A stretch of DNA of 64,000 nucleotides from the NCBI RefSeq assembly GCF_024170165.1, contig NZ_JALJXP010000003.1, forward strand, positions 372,001 to 436,000, read 5' to 3'. Positions 54,917 to 64,000 of the stretch are shown here, one piece after another. The notes below the pieces were generated by a model. The model was not told where the DNA came from. It did no database searches and saw only the letters and a list, made by a program, of their open reading frames with translations. The stretch comes from Pseudomonas nitroreducens. GTDB taxonomy: Bacteria; Pseudomonadota; Gammaproteobacteria; Pseudomonadales; Pseudomonadaceae. How positions within the stretch are numbered: position 1 is the stretch's first letter; every line of letters starts with the position of its first letter. The translations under genes were made by a program, and so were the position numbers.

Positions 54917-56809
54917 ATGAACGCCCCGATCAGCAGCCTGCGTGACGTCGAAGCCCTGGAACAGGTACCGCTGCAAGACCGCGACCTGCCACCCAACACC
55001 TACGAACTGCTGCGCCGCTCGGCCCGGCAGTTCGGCCCCTCCACTGCCCTGAGCTGCCTGTTGCAGGGCTCGGCAGCGGAGGAGCCGGTCAAGGTCAGCT
55101 ATGCGGAGCTGTTCGCCCGCGTCACCCAGGCGGCGAATGCCTTCCACCGCCTGGGCGTGAGGCCGGGCAGCGCGGTGTCGTTCCTGCTTCCCAACCTGCC
55201 GCAGACCCATTACGTGATCTGGGGCGGCGAAGCAGCGGGGATCGTCAACGCGATCAACCCGCTGCTCGACCCCGAGCACATCGCCGACCTGGTACGCGCC
55301 GCCGACTCGCGCGTGCTGGTGACGCTGGCGCCCTTCCCGGGTACGGACCTGTGGGACAAGGTCGCCGGCCTGCGCGAACACCTGCCGGAACTCAATGCCA
55401 TCGTCACCGTCGACATCGCCAACCTGCTGCCCGAACCGCAGCGCTCGGCGATCAAGGCGGCCCGCGGCACGCTGCCCGAGGGTGTACTGGACTTCGACGA
55501 ACTGCTCGACCAGTGCCCGGCGGACCAGCTGGAAAGCGGCCGGGTGATCGGCCCGGACGAAGTCGCTTCCTACTTCCACACCGGCGGCACCACCGGCACC
55601 CCCAAGCTCGCGCCGCACAGCCACTTCAATGAAGTGGCAATGGCCGAGATCATGGGCCTGAACTCCGACTACGACGGCCATGACGTGCTGCTCTGCGGCC
55701 TGCCGCTGTTCCACGTCAACGGTGTGATGGTCAGCGGTCTCGCGCCCTTCATGCGCGGCGGCGAGGTGCTGCTGGCCGGCCCGCAGGGCTACCGCAACCC
55801 GACGCTGATCCAGGACTTCTGGAAGCTGGTGGAGCGTTACAGGGTCACCAGCTTCAGCGGCGTGCCGACCATCTATGCCGCCCTGCTGCAGGTGCCCAGC
55901 GAAGGCCGTGATCTCTCCAGTCTGCGCTTCGCCCTGTGCGGCGCGGCGCCCATGCCGGTGGAGCTGATCCGCCAGTTCGAGGCGAAGACCGGGCTGAAGA
56001 TCATCGAAGGCTACGGCATGACCGAAGGCACCTGCGGCACCAGCTGCAACCCGCGCGGCGGCGAGCGCCGGCCCGGCTCCATCGGCCTGCGCCTGCCCTA
56101 CTGCGAGCTGAAGTCAGTGATCCTCGACGGCGACGGCCAGTACCTGCGCGACGCCGCCGTGGACGAGATCGGCAACATCTGCCTGCGCGGCCCCACCGTA
56201 TTCAAGGGCTACCTGCAGGCCAGCAAGAACAGGGACATCTGGGTCGACGGCGACTGGTTCAACACCGGCGACCTGGGCCGCATCGACGCCGACGGCTACA
56301 TCTGGCTCACCGGCCGCAGCAAGGACCTGATCATCCGTGGCGGCCACAACATCGACCCGCAGATGATCGAGGAAGCCCTGCACCGCCACCCCGCCGTGGC
56401 CATGGCCGCCGCCGTGGGCAAGCCGTGTCTGAAGGCCGGCGAGCTGCCGGTGGTGTACATCCAGCTCAAGCCGGGCATGCAGGCCAGTGAGGCGGAACTG
56501 CTGGAACACGCCGCCCGCCACGTGCCCGAGCGCGCGGCGGTACCCAAGGACGTCTGGCTGCTGGACGCCATCCCGGTCACCGCGGTGGGCAAGATCTTCA
56601 AGCCGGCGCTGCGTCTGGACGCCATTCGTCGCGTGTTCGAGGACGAAACCCGGCACCTGTCCCCGGCCCCGCGCATCGAAGTGATCGCCGATGACCGCCA
56701 TGGGCAGAAAGTCCGCCTGTTCGTCGGCGGCGTCGACCTAGACTCACGTGCCGCCCTGGCCGACCGCCTGGGCGGTTACGCGGTGCACGTGGAACTGCTG
56801 GAAAGCTGA
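54917..56809 (+). CDS. AMP-binding acyl-CoA synthetase
   Basis: A 630-aa adenylate-forming enzyme that would activate a carboxylic acid with ATP and CoA. The P-loop-like A3 motif HTGGTTGTPKLAPHS is at about 219-233, YGMTEGTCG at 366-374, and the GDLGRIDADGYIWLTGRSKDLI block (motif A7/A8) and GGHNIDPQMIEEAL follow. The A10 lysine is expected in the AVGKIFKPAL segment. The substrate chain length is not readable; it is in the medium/long-chain group. It follows the esterase gene by 31 bp, suggesting release of an acid by the esterase and activation here (inference). Confidence 0.9.
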   Translation: MNAPISSLRDVEALEQVPLQDRDLPPNTYELLRRSARQFGPSTALSCLLQGSAAEEPVKVSYAELFARVTQAANAFHRLGVRPGSAVSFLLPNLPQTHYVIWGGEAAGIVNAINPLLDPEHIADLVRAADSRVLVTLAPFPGTDLWDKVAGLREHLPELNAIVTVDIANLLPEPQRSAIKAARGTLPEGVLDFDELLDQCPADQLESGRVIGPDEVASYFHTGGTTGTPKLAPHSHFNEVAMAEIMGLNSDYDGHDVLLCGLPLFHVNGVMVSGLAPFMRGGEVLLAGPQGYRNPTLIQDFWKLVERYRVTSFSGVPTIYAALLQVPSEGRDLSSLRFALCGAAPMPVELIRQFEAKTGLKIIEGYGMTEGTCGTSCNPRGGERRPGSIGLRLPYCELKSVILDGDGQYLRDAAVDEIGNICLRGPTVFKGYLQASKNRDIWVDGDWFNTGDLGRIDADGYIWLTGRSKDLIIRGGHNIDPQMIEEALHRHPAVAMAAAVGKPCLKAGELPVVYIQLKPGMQASEAELLEHAARHVPERAAVPKDVWLLDAIPVTAVGKIFKPALRLDAIRRVFEDETRHLSPAPRIEVIADDRHGQKVRLFVGGVDLDSRAALADRLGGYAVHVELLES

Positions 56810-56922
56810 TGAAACACCCGGCCGACCGCCGGTCGGCCGGGTCTGACCGCGAATTGCCAGTAGTCAAATCTGACTAATACTGATGGCTCAATGTGCGAAG
56901 AGGACTACAGGGAGAGTCAGTC

Positions 56923-56964
56923 GTGCACATCATCAGTCATTCGCCGACGTCCGCTGCGCCATGA
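56923..56964 (+). CDS. Possible 13-codon leader peptide before the GGDEF gene
   Basis: GTG at 56923 is preceded by GGGAGAG at good spacing and opens a 13-codon frame ending TGA at 56962-56964. That stop overlaps the ATG at 56961 (ATGA). The GGDEF start itself has no ribosome binding site, so the small frame could couple translation to it. The coding potential is unproven. Confidence 0.35.
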   Translation: MHIISHSPTSAAP

Positions 56965-57899
56965 AAGCCGCGCAGTGGAAAGAGGACATCCGCCAACTCC
57001 AGCATTTGCGCCTGTTCCAGAACGTGGCCGCGGCCAATCTGGAGCAACTGCTCAAGGATTTCCGCGCCTGTGAACTGGAGCGCGGCGAAATCCTGCTGTC
57101 GCCGTTCAACCGCAACCACTTCCTTTATATGGTCCTCTCCGGGCACCTGACGGTGTACCTCGGCTCGCTGGACAACCAGCCGGTGAGCACCTTGCATCCG
57201 GGTGACTGCGCCGGCGAGATCAGCTTCATCGACAGCGACCACCCCTCGGCCTACGTCGTCGCCAGCGAACCCACCACGGTGCTGCGCCTGCACCGCGAGG
57301 CACTGATCGGCCTGTTCGAGCATTCCCCGCAAGTCATGCAGAACCTCCTCGCGGTGCTCTGTGAAAAGGTCCGCGAGGGTAACCGGATCATTCTCGACAC
57401 CGAGCAGAACGCCAATATCGACACCCTCACCGGGCTGTTCAATCGGCGCTGGCTGGAGCACATCTACGACCGCGAGAGCACGCGCTGCGCGTTCAACGAA
57501 CAGCCCCTGTGCATGCTCATGCTCGATGTCGACCACTTCAAGAACTACAACGACGAGCACGGCCACCTCGCCGGCGACTATGCGCTCTGCCTGGTCGCCC
57601 ACACCCTGCGCAGCCAGCTGCGGCCCAAGGACAGCATGGCGCGCTACGGCGGCGAGGAGTTCGTCATCCTCCTGCCGGAAATCGCCATCGAGGAAGCCCG
57701 GCGCATCGGCAACCGCCTGCGCCAGAGTCTGGAGCAGGTCGCCTCCTTCTATTCGCCAGTGGGGGTGCTGCCCGGCGTCACCGTCTCCCTCGGCCTGGCC
57801 GAGATGGACATCCAGGAAAACCTGCCGAGCCTGATCCTGCGCGCCGACGGCGCCCTCTACCAGGCCAAGCAGAAGGGCCGCAATTGCCTCTGCGGCTGA
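56961..57899 (+). CDS. cNMP-binding / GGDEF diguanylate cyclase
   Basis: A 312-aa cytoplasmic protein predicted to make c-di-GMP. A cyclic-nucleotide-binding-like domain occupies about 15-140 (FLYMVLSGHLTVYLG, LHPGDCAGEISFIDSDHPSAYVVA), followed by a GGDEF domain with the active motif GGEEF (230-234). The inhibitory I-site RPKD (about 221-224) lies five residues upstream, so product feedback is likely. An in-frame ATG at 56883 would add 26 poorly supported residues; the ATG at 56961 is taken because a leader frame with a good ribosome binding site ends across it (ATGA). cAMP or cGMP input is possible but not shown. Confidence 0.88.
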   Translation: MKAAQWKEDIRQLQHLRLFQNVAAANLEQLLKDFRACELERGEILLSPFNRNHFLYMVLSGHLTVYLGSLDNQPVSTLHPGDCAGEISFIDSDHPSAYVVASEPTTVLRLHREALIGLFEHSPQVMQNLLAVLCEKVREGNRIILDTEQNANIDTLTGLFNRRWLEHIYDRESTRCAFNEQPLCMLMLDVDHFKNYNDEHGHLAGDYALCLVAHTLRSQLRPKDSMARYGGEEFVILLPEIAIEEARRIGNRLRQSLEQVASFYSPVGVLPGVTVSLGLAEMDIQENLPSLILRADGALYQAKQKGRNCLCG

Positions 57900-57977
57900 G
57901 CCCGCTGCCCTTCCCCTTCCCTTCTGTTAGATTGCGCCCCAGCGAAAAACCAATAACAACAAAGCTGGGAAGCTGAT

Positions 57978-59135
57978 ATGCGCAAACTGCTGATCGTCCT
58001 GCTCATCCTGCTGGCCGTTGGCCTGGGGATCTTCTTCAACCTGCCGGGCTACATGGACCGGAAGATGAATACCGTGGCCAGCCCGCCGCCTTACCCCGCC
58101 TCGCCGCAGGCCCAGGCGCTGCACCAGAGCCTGTTCGTCGCCGACCTGCACGACGATGCCCTGCTCTGGGACCGCAACCTGCTGGATCGCCACGACCACG
58201 GCCACACCGACCTGCCGCGCCTGCTCGAAGGCCACGTCGGCCTGCAGGTGTTCTCCACCGTCACCAAGACCCCGCGCGGCCTGAACTACGACAGCAACAG
58301 TGCCGACAGCGACAACATCACCCCGCTGGTGATCGCCCAGCGCTGGCCGGCGCGCACCTGGAACAGCCTGCTCGAACGCGCGCTCTACCAGGGCGAATTG
58401 CTCGACAAGGCCGCCGCCGACAGCCAGGGCAAGCTCACCCTGGTGCGCAGCCGCGACGACCTGACCCGCTACCTCGCCGCCTGGCAGAAGGACCCCAAGC
58501 AGTTGGCCGCCGTGCTCGCCACCGAAGGCCTGCACCCGCTCGAAGGCAAGCTGGAGAACATCGACCGCATGTACGACGCGGGATTCCGCATCATGGGCCT
58601 GACCCACTTCTTCGACAACGAAGTCGGCGGCTCCGCCCACGGCCTGAAGAAAGGCGGCCTGACCGAGTTCGGCCGCCAGGTCATCCCGCGCCTGGAAGAC
58701 AAGAAGATGCTGATCGACCTGGCCCACGCCTCGCGCCCGCTGATCGACGACGTGCTGGCGATCGCCAGGCGCCCGGTGATCGTCTCCCATACCGGCGTCG
58801 CTGGCACCTGCCCCGGCCCGCGCAATCTCACCGACGCGCACCTGCGCGGCATCGCCAGCACCGGCGGGGTGATCGGCATTGGTTACTGGGACGGCGCGGT
58901 GTGCGAGACTTCGGTGGACGCCATCGTCAAGGCCATGCGCTACGCTGCCGACAAGGTGGGCGTCGAACACGTGGCGCTGGGCTCGGATTTCGACGGCGCA
59001 GTGAATGCGCCCTTCGACACCACCGGCCTCGCACAGCTGACCCAGGGCCTGGCAAAAGCCGGCTTCAGCGACCAGGACATCGCCGCCATCATGGGCGGAA
59101 ACGTCCGCCGGCTGCTGCTGGAGAGCCTTCCGTAG
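57978..59135 (+). CDS. Membrane dipeptidase (M19, renal dipeptidase family)
   Basis: A 385-aa zinc dipeptidase anchored by an N-terminal signal anchor (about 3-22, KLLIVLLILLAVGLGIFF). The metal ligands are visible: HxD in VADLHDDAL (H58, D60), E in ATEGLHP, and His in VSHTGV; GSDFDG near residue 336 is the conserved block. Bacterial members hydrolyse D/L-dipeptides or beta-lactam-type substrates. The ATG at 57978 follows GGAAGC. The gene is 78 bp after the GGDEF gene; I do not remember either of these between the synthetase and rhlB in PAO1. Confidence 0.92.
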   Translation: MRKLLIVLLILLAVGLGIFFNLPGYMDRKMNTVASPPPYPASPQAQALHQSLFVADLHDDALLWDRNLLDRHDHGHTDLPRLLEGHVGLQVFSTVTKTPRGLNYDSNSADSDNITPLVIAQRWPARTWNSLLERALYQGELLDKAAADSQGKLTLVRSRDDLTRYLAAWQKDPKQLAAVLATEGLHPLEGKLENIDRMYDAGFRIMGLTHFFDNEVGGSAHGLKKGGLTEFGRQVIPRLEDKKMLIDLAHASRPLIDDVLAIARRPVIVSHTGVAGTCPGPRNLTDAHLRGIASTGGVIGIGYWDGAVCETSVDAIVKAMRYAADKVGVEHVALGSDFDGAVNAPFDTTGLAQLTQGLAKAGFSDQDIAAIMGGNVRRLLLESLP

Positions 59136-59231
59136 CCCAAGTCAATAGGCAGAATGCCCGTGGCACTTCGCCCTGCGGGCATCTTGCATTACACTGGCGG
59201 CCGTTCATTCCTTAACCAGTACGAGACCAAC

Positions 59232-60782
59232 GTGCTCAAAGCACTCAAGAAAATCTTCAGCAAGGGTGATGGCGAGCAGCCCGTCACCACGCCGGCAGCC
59301 CCCGCTCCCGCTGCCTCCCAGCCCGCCCCGAGCGGCGAAAAGCGTCCGCGCAAACCGCGCAATCCGCGCCCCGAAGGTGACACTTCGGAGAAGCCGGCCC
59401 GCGGTCCGAAGAGCGACAAACCCCGCGCCGAGCGTTCCGAGAAAGGCGAACGCGGCGAAAAACGCGAGCACGCTCCCAGGCAGGAGCCTGCCAAGGCCGA
59501 AGGCGCCGACAAGCCCCGCGAGCCGAAGCCGCGCCGTGAGCGCAAGCCGCGCCCGCCGGTGGTCGACAACTGGAAGCTGGAAGACTTCGTGGTCGAGCCG
59601 GCCGAAGGCAAGACGCGCTTCCACGACTTCAACCTCGACCCGCGCCTGATGCACGCCATCCATGACCTGGGCTTCCCCTACTGCACGCCGATCCAGGCGC
59701 AGGTACTGGGCTTCACCCTGCGTGGCCAGGACGCCATCGGCCGCGCCCAGACCGGCACCGGCAAGACCGCCGCGTTCCTCATCTCGATCATCACCCAGTT
59801 GCTGCAGACCCCGCCGCCGAAAGAGCGCTACATGGGTGAGCCGCGTGCGCTGATCATCGCGCCGACCCGCGAGCTGGTGGTGCAGATCGCCAACGACGCC
59901 ATCGGCCTGGCCAAGTACACCGGCCTGAACGTCATGAGCTTCGTCGGCGGCATGGACTTCGACAAGCAGCTCAAGACCCTGGAATCGCGCTTCTGCGACA
60001 TCCTGGTCGCCACCCCGGGCCGTCTGCTGGACTTCAACCAGCGCGGCGAGGTGCACCTGGACATGGTCGAAGTGATGGTGCTGGACGAAGCCGACCGCAT
60101 GCTCGACATGGGCTTCATCCCGCAGGTCCGCCAGATCATCCGCCAGACCCCGTACAAGGGCGAGCGCCAGACCCTGCTGTTCTCCGCCACCTTCACCGAC
60201 GACGTGATGAACCTGGCCAAACAGTGGACCGTCGACCCGGCCATCGTCGAGATCGAGCCGGAGAACGTCGCCAGCGATACCGTCGAGCAGCACGTCTATG
60301 CCGTTGCCGGCAGCGACAAGTACAAGCTGCTGTACAACCTGATCGCGCAGAACGACTGGACCCGCGTGATGGTCTTCGCCAACCGCAAGGACGAAGTGCG
60401 CCGCATCGAGGAACGCCTGACCAAGGACGGCATCAGCGCCGCCCAGATGTCCGGCGACGTGCCGCAGCACAAGCGCATCAAGGTTCTGGAAGGCTTCCGC
60501 GAAGGCAAGATCCGCGTCCTGGTCGCCACCGACGTTGCCGGCCGCGGCATCCACGTCGACGGCATCAGCCACGTGATCAACTTCACCCTGCCCGAAGATC
60601 CGGACGACTACGTGCACCGCATCGGCCGTACCGGCCGTGCCGGCAGCACCGGTACCTCGATCAGCTTCGCCGGCGAGGACGATGCCTTCGCCCTGCCGCC
60701 GATCGAGGAACTGCTGGGCCGCAAGATCAACTGCGAGATGCCGCCCACCGAGCTGCTCAAGCCGGTACCGCGCAAGCACTGA
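59232..60782 (+). CDS. rhlB: ATP-dependent RNA helicase RhlB (DEAD-box)
   Basis: A 516-aa DEAD-box helicase, degradosome-type. After a long charged, low-complexity N-terminal arm (about 1-115, rich in Lys, Arg, Pro, Ala, Glu) come the helicase motifs: Q-motif before AQTGTGKT (I, about 173-180), PTRELVVQI (Ia), [12 protein letters not shown] (II, about 284-293), SAT (III) and HRIGRTGR (VI). The GTG start at 59232 ([12 protein letters not shown]) is chosen by homology and ACGAGACC upstream. The arm is likely an RNA- or RNase E-contacting tail. A strong terminator follows. Equivalent to PA3861 in PAO1 as I remember. Confidence 0.95.
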   Translation: MLKALKKIFSKGDGEQPVTTPAAPAPAASQPAPSGEKRPRKPRNPRPEGDTSEKPARGPKSDKPRAERSEKGERGEKREHAPRQEPAKAEGADKPREPKPRRERKPRPPVVDNWKLEDFVVEPAEGKTRFHDFNLDPRLMHAIHDLGFPYCTPIQAQVLGFTLRGQDAIGRAQTGTGKTAAFLISIITQLLQTPPPKERYMGEPRALIIAPTRELVVQIANDAIGLAKYTGLNVMSFVGGMDFDKQLKTLESRFCDILVATPGRLLDFNQRGEVHLDMVEVMVLDEADRMLDMGFIPQVRQIIRQTPYKGERQTLLFSATFTDDVMNLAKQWTVDPAIVEIEPENVASDTVEQHVYAVAGSDKYKLLYNLIAQNDWTRVMVFANRKDEVRRIEERLTKDGISAAQMSGDVPQHKRIKVLEGFREGKIRVLVATDVAGRGIHVDGISHVINFTLPEDPDDYVHRIGRTGRAGSTGTSISFAGEDDAFALPPIEELLGRKINCEMPPTELLKPVPRKH

Positions 60783-60800
60783 TCGCTCGCGCACCAGAAG

Positions 60801-60830
60801 AAGGCGAAGCCGCAGGGCTTCGCCTTTTTT
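60801..60830 (+). terminator. Rho-independent terminator of rhlB
   Basis: AAGGCGAAGCC, loop GCAG, GGCTTCGCCTT followed by a T-run, 18 nt after the rhlB stop. Confidence 0.92.
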
Positions 60831-61023
60831 GTTTCCACCGGCGTTACCGCGGGTGACGCATTCCCCTGCCTAGAGCCTCCCATTCCTCCTGCCGGACCCG
60901 CTGGGACGACCGTACGGCATCCCCCCGCAAACAATGGCCACGCGCCATTACCCGCGTCATTACGGCGAGATGGGCCACGCCCCGGCCCTTTCTGCTCAGT
61001 TTTATTTACAGACGTAAAAAAAT

Positions 61024-61039
61024 TCGCACGCTTCTTGCA
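61024..61039 (+). promoter_or_regulatory. Candidate sigma-54 promoter of the chemoreceptor gene
   Basis: TCGCACG-CTTC-TTGCA matches the consensus TGGCACG-N4-TTGCA except for one base in the GG pair. It lies 43 nt upstream of the MCP ATG, so transcription would start about 30 nt before it. AT-rich DNA precedes it. The mismatch falls in the important -25/-24 dinucleotide, which lowers confidence. Confidence 0.45.
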
Positions 61040-61081
61040 AAGCACGCGAGAACAATTCCAAGAACTCGTCGGAATCCTCCC

Positions 61082-63040
61082 ATGCCCTTGCGCGCCAAAC
61101 TTGCTCTGAGTTTCCTCTCGGTCGGCCTGATCCCCGTGCTGGTGATGGCCATCGTGGTCTATCTCCAGGCCAGCCGTGCCCTCGAAGAACAAAGCCTGAA
61201 CGCTCTGGAGGCGGTCGCCAGTATCAAGCAGCGGCAGCTGATGGACGCCTGGAAGGCGCGTAACGACCAACTCAGCAGCCTCGCCACCAACCTGGGCAGC
61301 AACTACGCCGGGCTGGACAGTGAATCCCTGGTCACCACCGCCAACTACGACCGCCCGGTGTTCGAGAACTTCATCAAGACCTTCGGCTACCGCGAGCTAC
61401 GCCTGGTGGCCGGCGACGGCACCGTGGTGTTCAGCCTCGGTCGTGGCGTCGACTACCAGCAGAACATCGGCACCCCGCAGTGGCGCGACACCGCCTTCGG
61501 CAAGTTCATCCGCACCGCGCTGGACAGCGGCAAGGCCAGCATCAGCGACCTGGAACTGGCGCCCAACGACCAGCAGCCCGTGCAATGGCTGGCCGCGCCG
61601 ATCAAGGACAACGGCAAGCTGCAACTGCTGCTGGTACTGGAACTGCCGCTCGCTTCGATCAACGAAGTGATGCAGAACCGCCAGGGCCTGGGCGACGCCG
61701 GCGAAACCTATCTGGTCGGCGGCGACGGCAGCCTGCGCTCGGATTCGGTGCGCTTCGCCGATCACCACGTGCGCCGCGACAAGGAAAGCCCCAGCGCCAT
61801 CCCCGGCCAGGCCATCGAGAAAGCCCTGGCCGGCGAGCAGGGCCGCCTCACCGAACCCGGCCTGAGTAACGAGACAGCACTGAAATCCTTCGTGCCGCTG
61901 AACCTGGACGGCCTGCACTGGGCGCTGGTGGCGGAAATGGACCAAGCCCAGGCCTTCGCCCCGGTACGCAAGCTGATGTGGCAGATCCTCGTGCTCGGCG
62001 TCCTGACCCTGCTCGGCGTCGCCGCCGGCACCTGGCTGGTCAGCCGCAGCGTGATGCGTCCGCTGGGCGGCGAGCCGGCCAGCATGGCGGCCCTGGCCCA
62101 GCGCCTGGCCAGCGGCGAACTGCGCCTGAGCGACGACGCCAGCGCCAGCAGCGGCCTGATGCAGGCCCTGCGCGAAATGACCACGGCCTGGCGTCAGGTG
62201 GTCGAACGCCTGCGCCAGGCCAGCGAGGCCGTGGGCGACGCCAGCGGCGACATCCTCGACGCCGCCGGACGCACCAGTAACCACCTCGACCAGCAGCAGG
62301 AAGCCCTGGAGATGGTGGTCAGCGCGGTGGACCAGATGGCCGCCACCGTGCAGGAAATCGCCGGCAGCGCCAGCCGCAGCGCCGATGGCAGTGCCGCCGC
62401 GCGACAAGCCTTCGTCGCCATGCAGGGCACCCTGCAGCACATGATCGGCCGCCAGGACCAATTGCTGGTCGGCCTGCGCCAGGCCGACGGCGTGGTGCAG
62501 ACCCTGGCCGGCGAGAGCCAGCAGATCGGCTCGGTGCTGGACGTGATCCGCTCCATCGCCGAACAGACCAACCTGCTCGCCCTCAACGCCGCCATCGAAG
62601 CCGCCCGCGCCGGCGAAGCAGGCCGTGGCTTTGCCGTGGTCGCCGACGAGGTACGCAGCCTCGCCCAGCGCACCCGCAGCGCCACCGACGAGATCGTCGC
62701 CATCGTCGGCAGCCTGGGCGACTCCTCCGTCCAGGCACAGTCGAGCATGAGCGGCGCCAGCGAACAGGCGCACACCCTGGAGCACGACACCCAGGCCGTG
62801 CTGCAGGCCCTCGGCGCCCTCGACGAGTCCCTGCAGGGCGTACACGCCATGGCCTTCCAGATTGCCGCCGCCGCCGAAGAGCAGGCTGCCACGACCCAGG
62901 AAGTGAACCAGCACATGCACCGCCTGAGCGACATGACCGTGGAGAACCGCAAAACCGCCGCGCACACCCGCGACTGCGGCGAGCACCTGCGCCGCGTCGC
63001 CGGCAGCCAGGAAGAGCTGGTGGCGCAGTTCAAGCTCTGA
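61082..63040 (+). CDS. Methyl-accepting chemotaxis protein (dCache-type)
   Basis: A 652-aa chemoreceptor. An N-terminal membrane segment (about 9-30) precedes a periplasmic ligand domain of about 270 residues (dCache-like: [45 protein letters not shown]), a second membrane segment (about 299-321), a HAMP-like linker, and a cytoplasmic signalling domain. The hairpin tip [20 protein letters not shown] and [13 protein letters not shown] are intact. Ligand unknown; amino acids or organic acids are common for this layout. A C-terminal CheR-tether pentapeptide is not evident. Single gene with a candidate sigma-54 promoter. Confidence 0.93.
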   Translation: MPLRAKLALSFLSVGLIPVLVMAIVVYLQASRALEEQSLNALEAVASIKQRQLMDAWKARNDQLSSLATNLGSNYAGLDSESLVTTANYDRPVFENFIKTFGYRELRLVAGDGTVVFSLGRGVDYQQNIGTPQWRDTAFGKFIRTALDSGKASISDLELAPNDQQPVQWLAAPIKDNGKLQLLLVLELPLASINEVMQNRQGLGDAGETYLVGGDGSLRSDSVRFADHHVRRDKESPSAIPGQAIEKALAGEQGRLTEPGLSNETALKSFVPLNLDGLHWALVAEMDQAQAFAPVRKLMWQILVLGVLTLLGVAAGTWLVSRSVMRPLGGEPASMAALAQRLASGELRLSDDASASSGLMQALREMTTAWRQVVERLRQASEAVGDASGDILDAAGRTSNHLDQQQEALEMVVSAVDQMAATVQEIAGSASRSADGSAAARQAFVAMQGTLQHMIGRQDQLLVGLRQADGVVQTLAGESQQIGSVLDVIRSIAEQTNLLALNAAIEAARAGEAGRGFAVVADEVRSLAQRTRSATDEIVAIVGSLGDSSVQAQSSMSGASEQAHTLEHDTQAVLQALGALDESLQGVHAMAFQIAAAAEEQAATTQEVNQHMHRLSDMTVENRKTAAHTRDCGEHLRRVAGSQEELVAQFKL

Positions 63041-63249
63041 GGCTGAGATGACGCGGAGAGGCCTTGTCGCAGGCGGGCCTCTCTTGCAAGCGGTCAGGCC
63101 CGTGGCCTTTCGTCCACGATCCTGGAGCCTCCAATAGCTCCAGCACCCACATACAGGAAGATTCACACAGAGTCACAGGCAAAATCCTGAAGACCAGAAA
63201 AACCGTCAGACCTAGACTCGGAACCTTCCTCCATCCGTTCCTACTGACC

Positions 63250-64000
63250 ATGTCTCTGAAAATCACCGCCGACGACCTGCGTCGCGCCGTCACCGACGGC
63301 ATCCTTCAGCCCGGCCAGGATCAGACGCTACTCGACTGGCTGAGCCGAGAGCCAACCACCCGCGGCGACCTGAACCTGGCCAATACTGCCTACTACTTCG
63401 GTGCCCTGCTGGTCATGGGCGCCCTGGGCTGGCTGCTGACTGACGCCTGGATGAGCGTGGGCGACGTCGCCCTGCTGTCGATCAGCCTGATCTACATGCT
63501 GCTGTTCACCCTCACTGGCCGCAGTCTCTGGTCACGCGGGCTGCGCATCCCCGGCGGACTACTCGGTGCGGTGGCGGTCAGTCTCACGCCGCTGGTGGTC
63601 TTCGCCATCGAGCGGATGACCGGCCTGTGGCCGATGGACGATACCCAGACCAGTTACCACGACTACTACCAGTGGGTGCAGGGCGGTTTCCTGGCCATGG
63701 AGGTTGCCACCGTCCTGGTTGGCCTGCTGATGCTCCGGCTGCTGCCCTTCCCCTTCGTCATGCTGCCGATCGCCATCGCCCTTTGGTTCATGTCCATGGA
63801 CCTGTGCGGAGTGCTGTATCCGGACGGGTTCACCTGGTACGTGCGCTACGAAATTTCGCTCTACTTTGGGCTGGTGTTGCTCCTCACCAGCCTGCTGATC
63901 GACGGACGAACCCGCCAGGACTTCGCCTTCTGGGGTTACCTGGTCGGCCTGTTGGCCTTCTGCGGCGGCCTGAGCCAGCTGGATAACGGCAGCCAATGGG
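63250..64000 (+). CDS. DUF2157-like membrane protein (3' end beyond the window)
   Basis: At least 250 codons, open to the right edge. A cytoplasmic N-terminal part (about 1-45, including LLDWLSREPTTRGDLNLANTAYYFGALLVMG at the boundary) precedes a series of hydrophobic helices (seven or more visible), interrupted by a polar loop around 130-145 (GLWPMDDTQTSYHDYYQW). This is the layout of DUF2157/GDYXXLXY-partner membrane proteins of unknown function. The ATG at 63250 is 209 bp after the chemoreceptor stop. Confidence 0.68.
   Translation, partial: MSLKITADDLRRAVTDGILQPGQDQTLLDWLSREPTTRGDLNLANTAYYFGALLVMGALGWLLTDAWMSVGDVALLSISLIYMLLFTLTGRSLWSRGLRIPGGLLGAVAVSLTPLVVFAIERMTGLWPMDDTQTSYHDYYQWVQGGFLAMEVATVLVGLLMLRLLPFPFVMLPIAIALWFMSMDLCGVLYPDGFTWYVRYEISLYFGLVLLLTSLLIDGRTRQDFAFWGYLVGLLAFCGGLSQLDNGSQW

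Noticed and set aside
63056-63083. Hairpin AGAGGCC...GGCCTCT after the chemoreceptor gene as a terminator
   Set aside because: The loop is long (about 12 nt) and no T-run follows, so it is not listed as a terminator.

Overview
The window is a GC-rich bacterial chromosome segment. Its protein sequences and gene order point to a Pseudomonas close to the P. aeruginosa group (P. nitroreducens, P. citronellolis and P. knackmussii are candidates). The order queA, tRNA-Leu, EAL-domain gene, RDD gene, lptG/lptF, pepA, holC, valS, later yejK, pcs, an esterase, an acyl-CoA synthetase and rhlB matches my memory of the PA3820-PA3861 part of the P. aeruginosa PAO1 chromosome. The species call is an inference; no 16S gene is present.

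Layout. (1) 1-3.7 kb: the queA-tgt-yajC-secD block on the minus strand (queuosine tRNA modification and the Sec accessory translocon); secD runs off the left edge. (2) 3.7-10.7 kb: tRNA-Leu(CAA) with its own promoter and terminator, followed by a six-gene minus-strand type IV pilus accessory operon (pilE-like, pilV, pilW, pilX, pilY1, fimT/fimU-like). Three of its junctions are ATGA overlaps, and it is headed by a conspicuously AT-rich leader. It sits between genes that I remember as neighbours in PAO1, so it looks like a cargo island beside a tRNA gene. (3) 10.7-21.3 kb: a c-di-GMP phosphodiesterase, an RDD membrane protein, LPS export genes lptF/lptG, pepA-holC, and valS. A 0.7-kb gene-free stretch before valS is packed with palindromic repeats.

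(4) 21.3-33.1 kb: an accessory-looking stretch. It holds an MntA/HepT toxin-antitoxin pair, an orphan ThDP-dependent decarboxylase-like enzyme, an SLC13-type permease with two RCK_C domains, a small winged-helix protein, a VTT-family membrane protein, rlmF, a LysR/DHA2 exporter divergent pair, an isochorismatase-like hydrolase and a dienelactone hydrolase fused to a second domain. (5) 33.1-42.7 kb: a Dps with a long Lys/Ala/Pro tail, sbcD-sbcC with a translationally coupled AAC(6')-like acetyltransferase, a membrane-anchored TAXI-like protein, a ParD/ParE-type pair behind a helically phased operator, and the nucleoid protein gene yejK. (6) 42.7-49.1 kb: small uncharacterised or stress-type genes (DUF4344 peptidase-like, two GST-like proteins, a GIY-YIG protein, a SnoaL-like protein, an AraC regulator) and pcs (phosphatidylcholine synthase). 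(7) 49.1-54 kb: a complete aapJQMP general L-amino-acid ABC transporter. (8) 54-64 kb: esterase, acyl-CoA synthetase, cNMP-GGDEF protein, membrane dipeptidase, rhlB, a chemoreceptor with a candidate sigma-54 promoter, and the start of a DUF2157-like membrane protein cut by the right edge.

Common themes are surface motility and c-di-GMP signalling (pilins, EAL, GGDEF, chemoreceptor), envelope biogenesis (LptFG, SecD/YajC, Pcs), and DNA protection and repair (Dps, SbcCD, YejK). Intergenic regions repeatedly carry Pseudomonas-type REP palindromes, including a variant with a recurring 14-bp CTAG-containing module. No phage, IS transposase, CRISPR array, rRNA gene or replication origin was seen.
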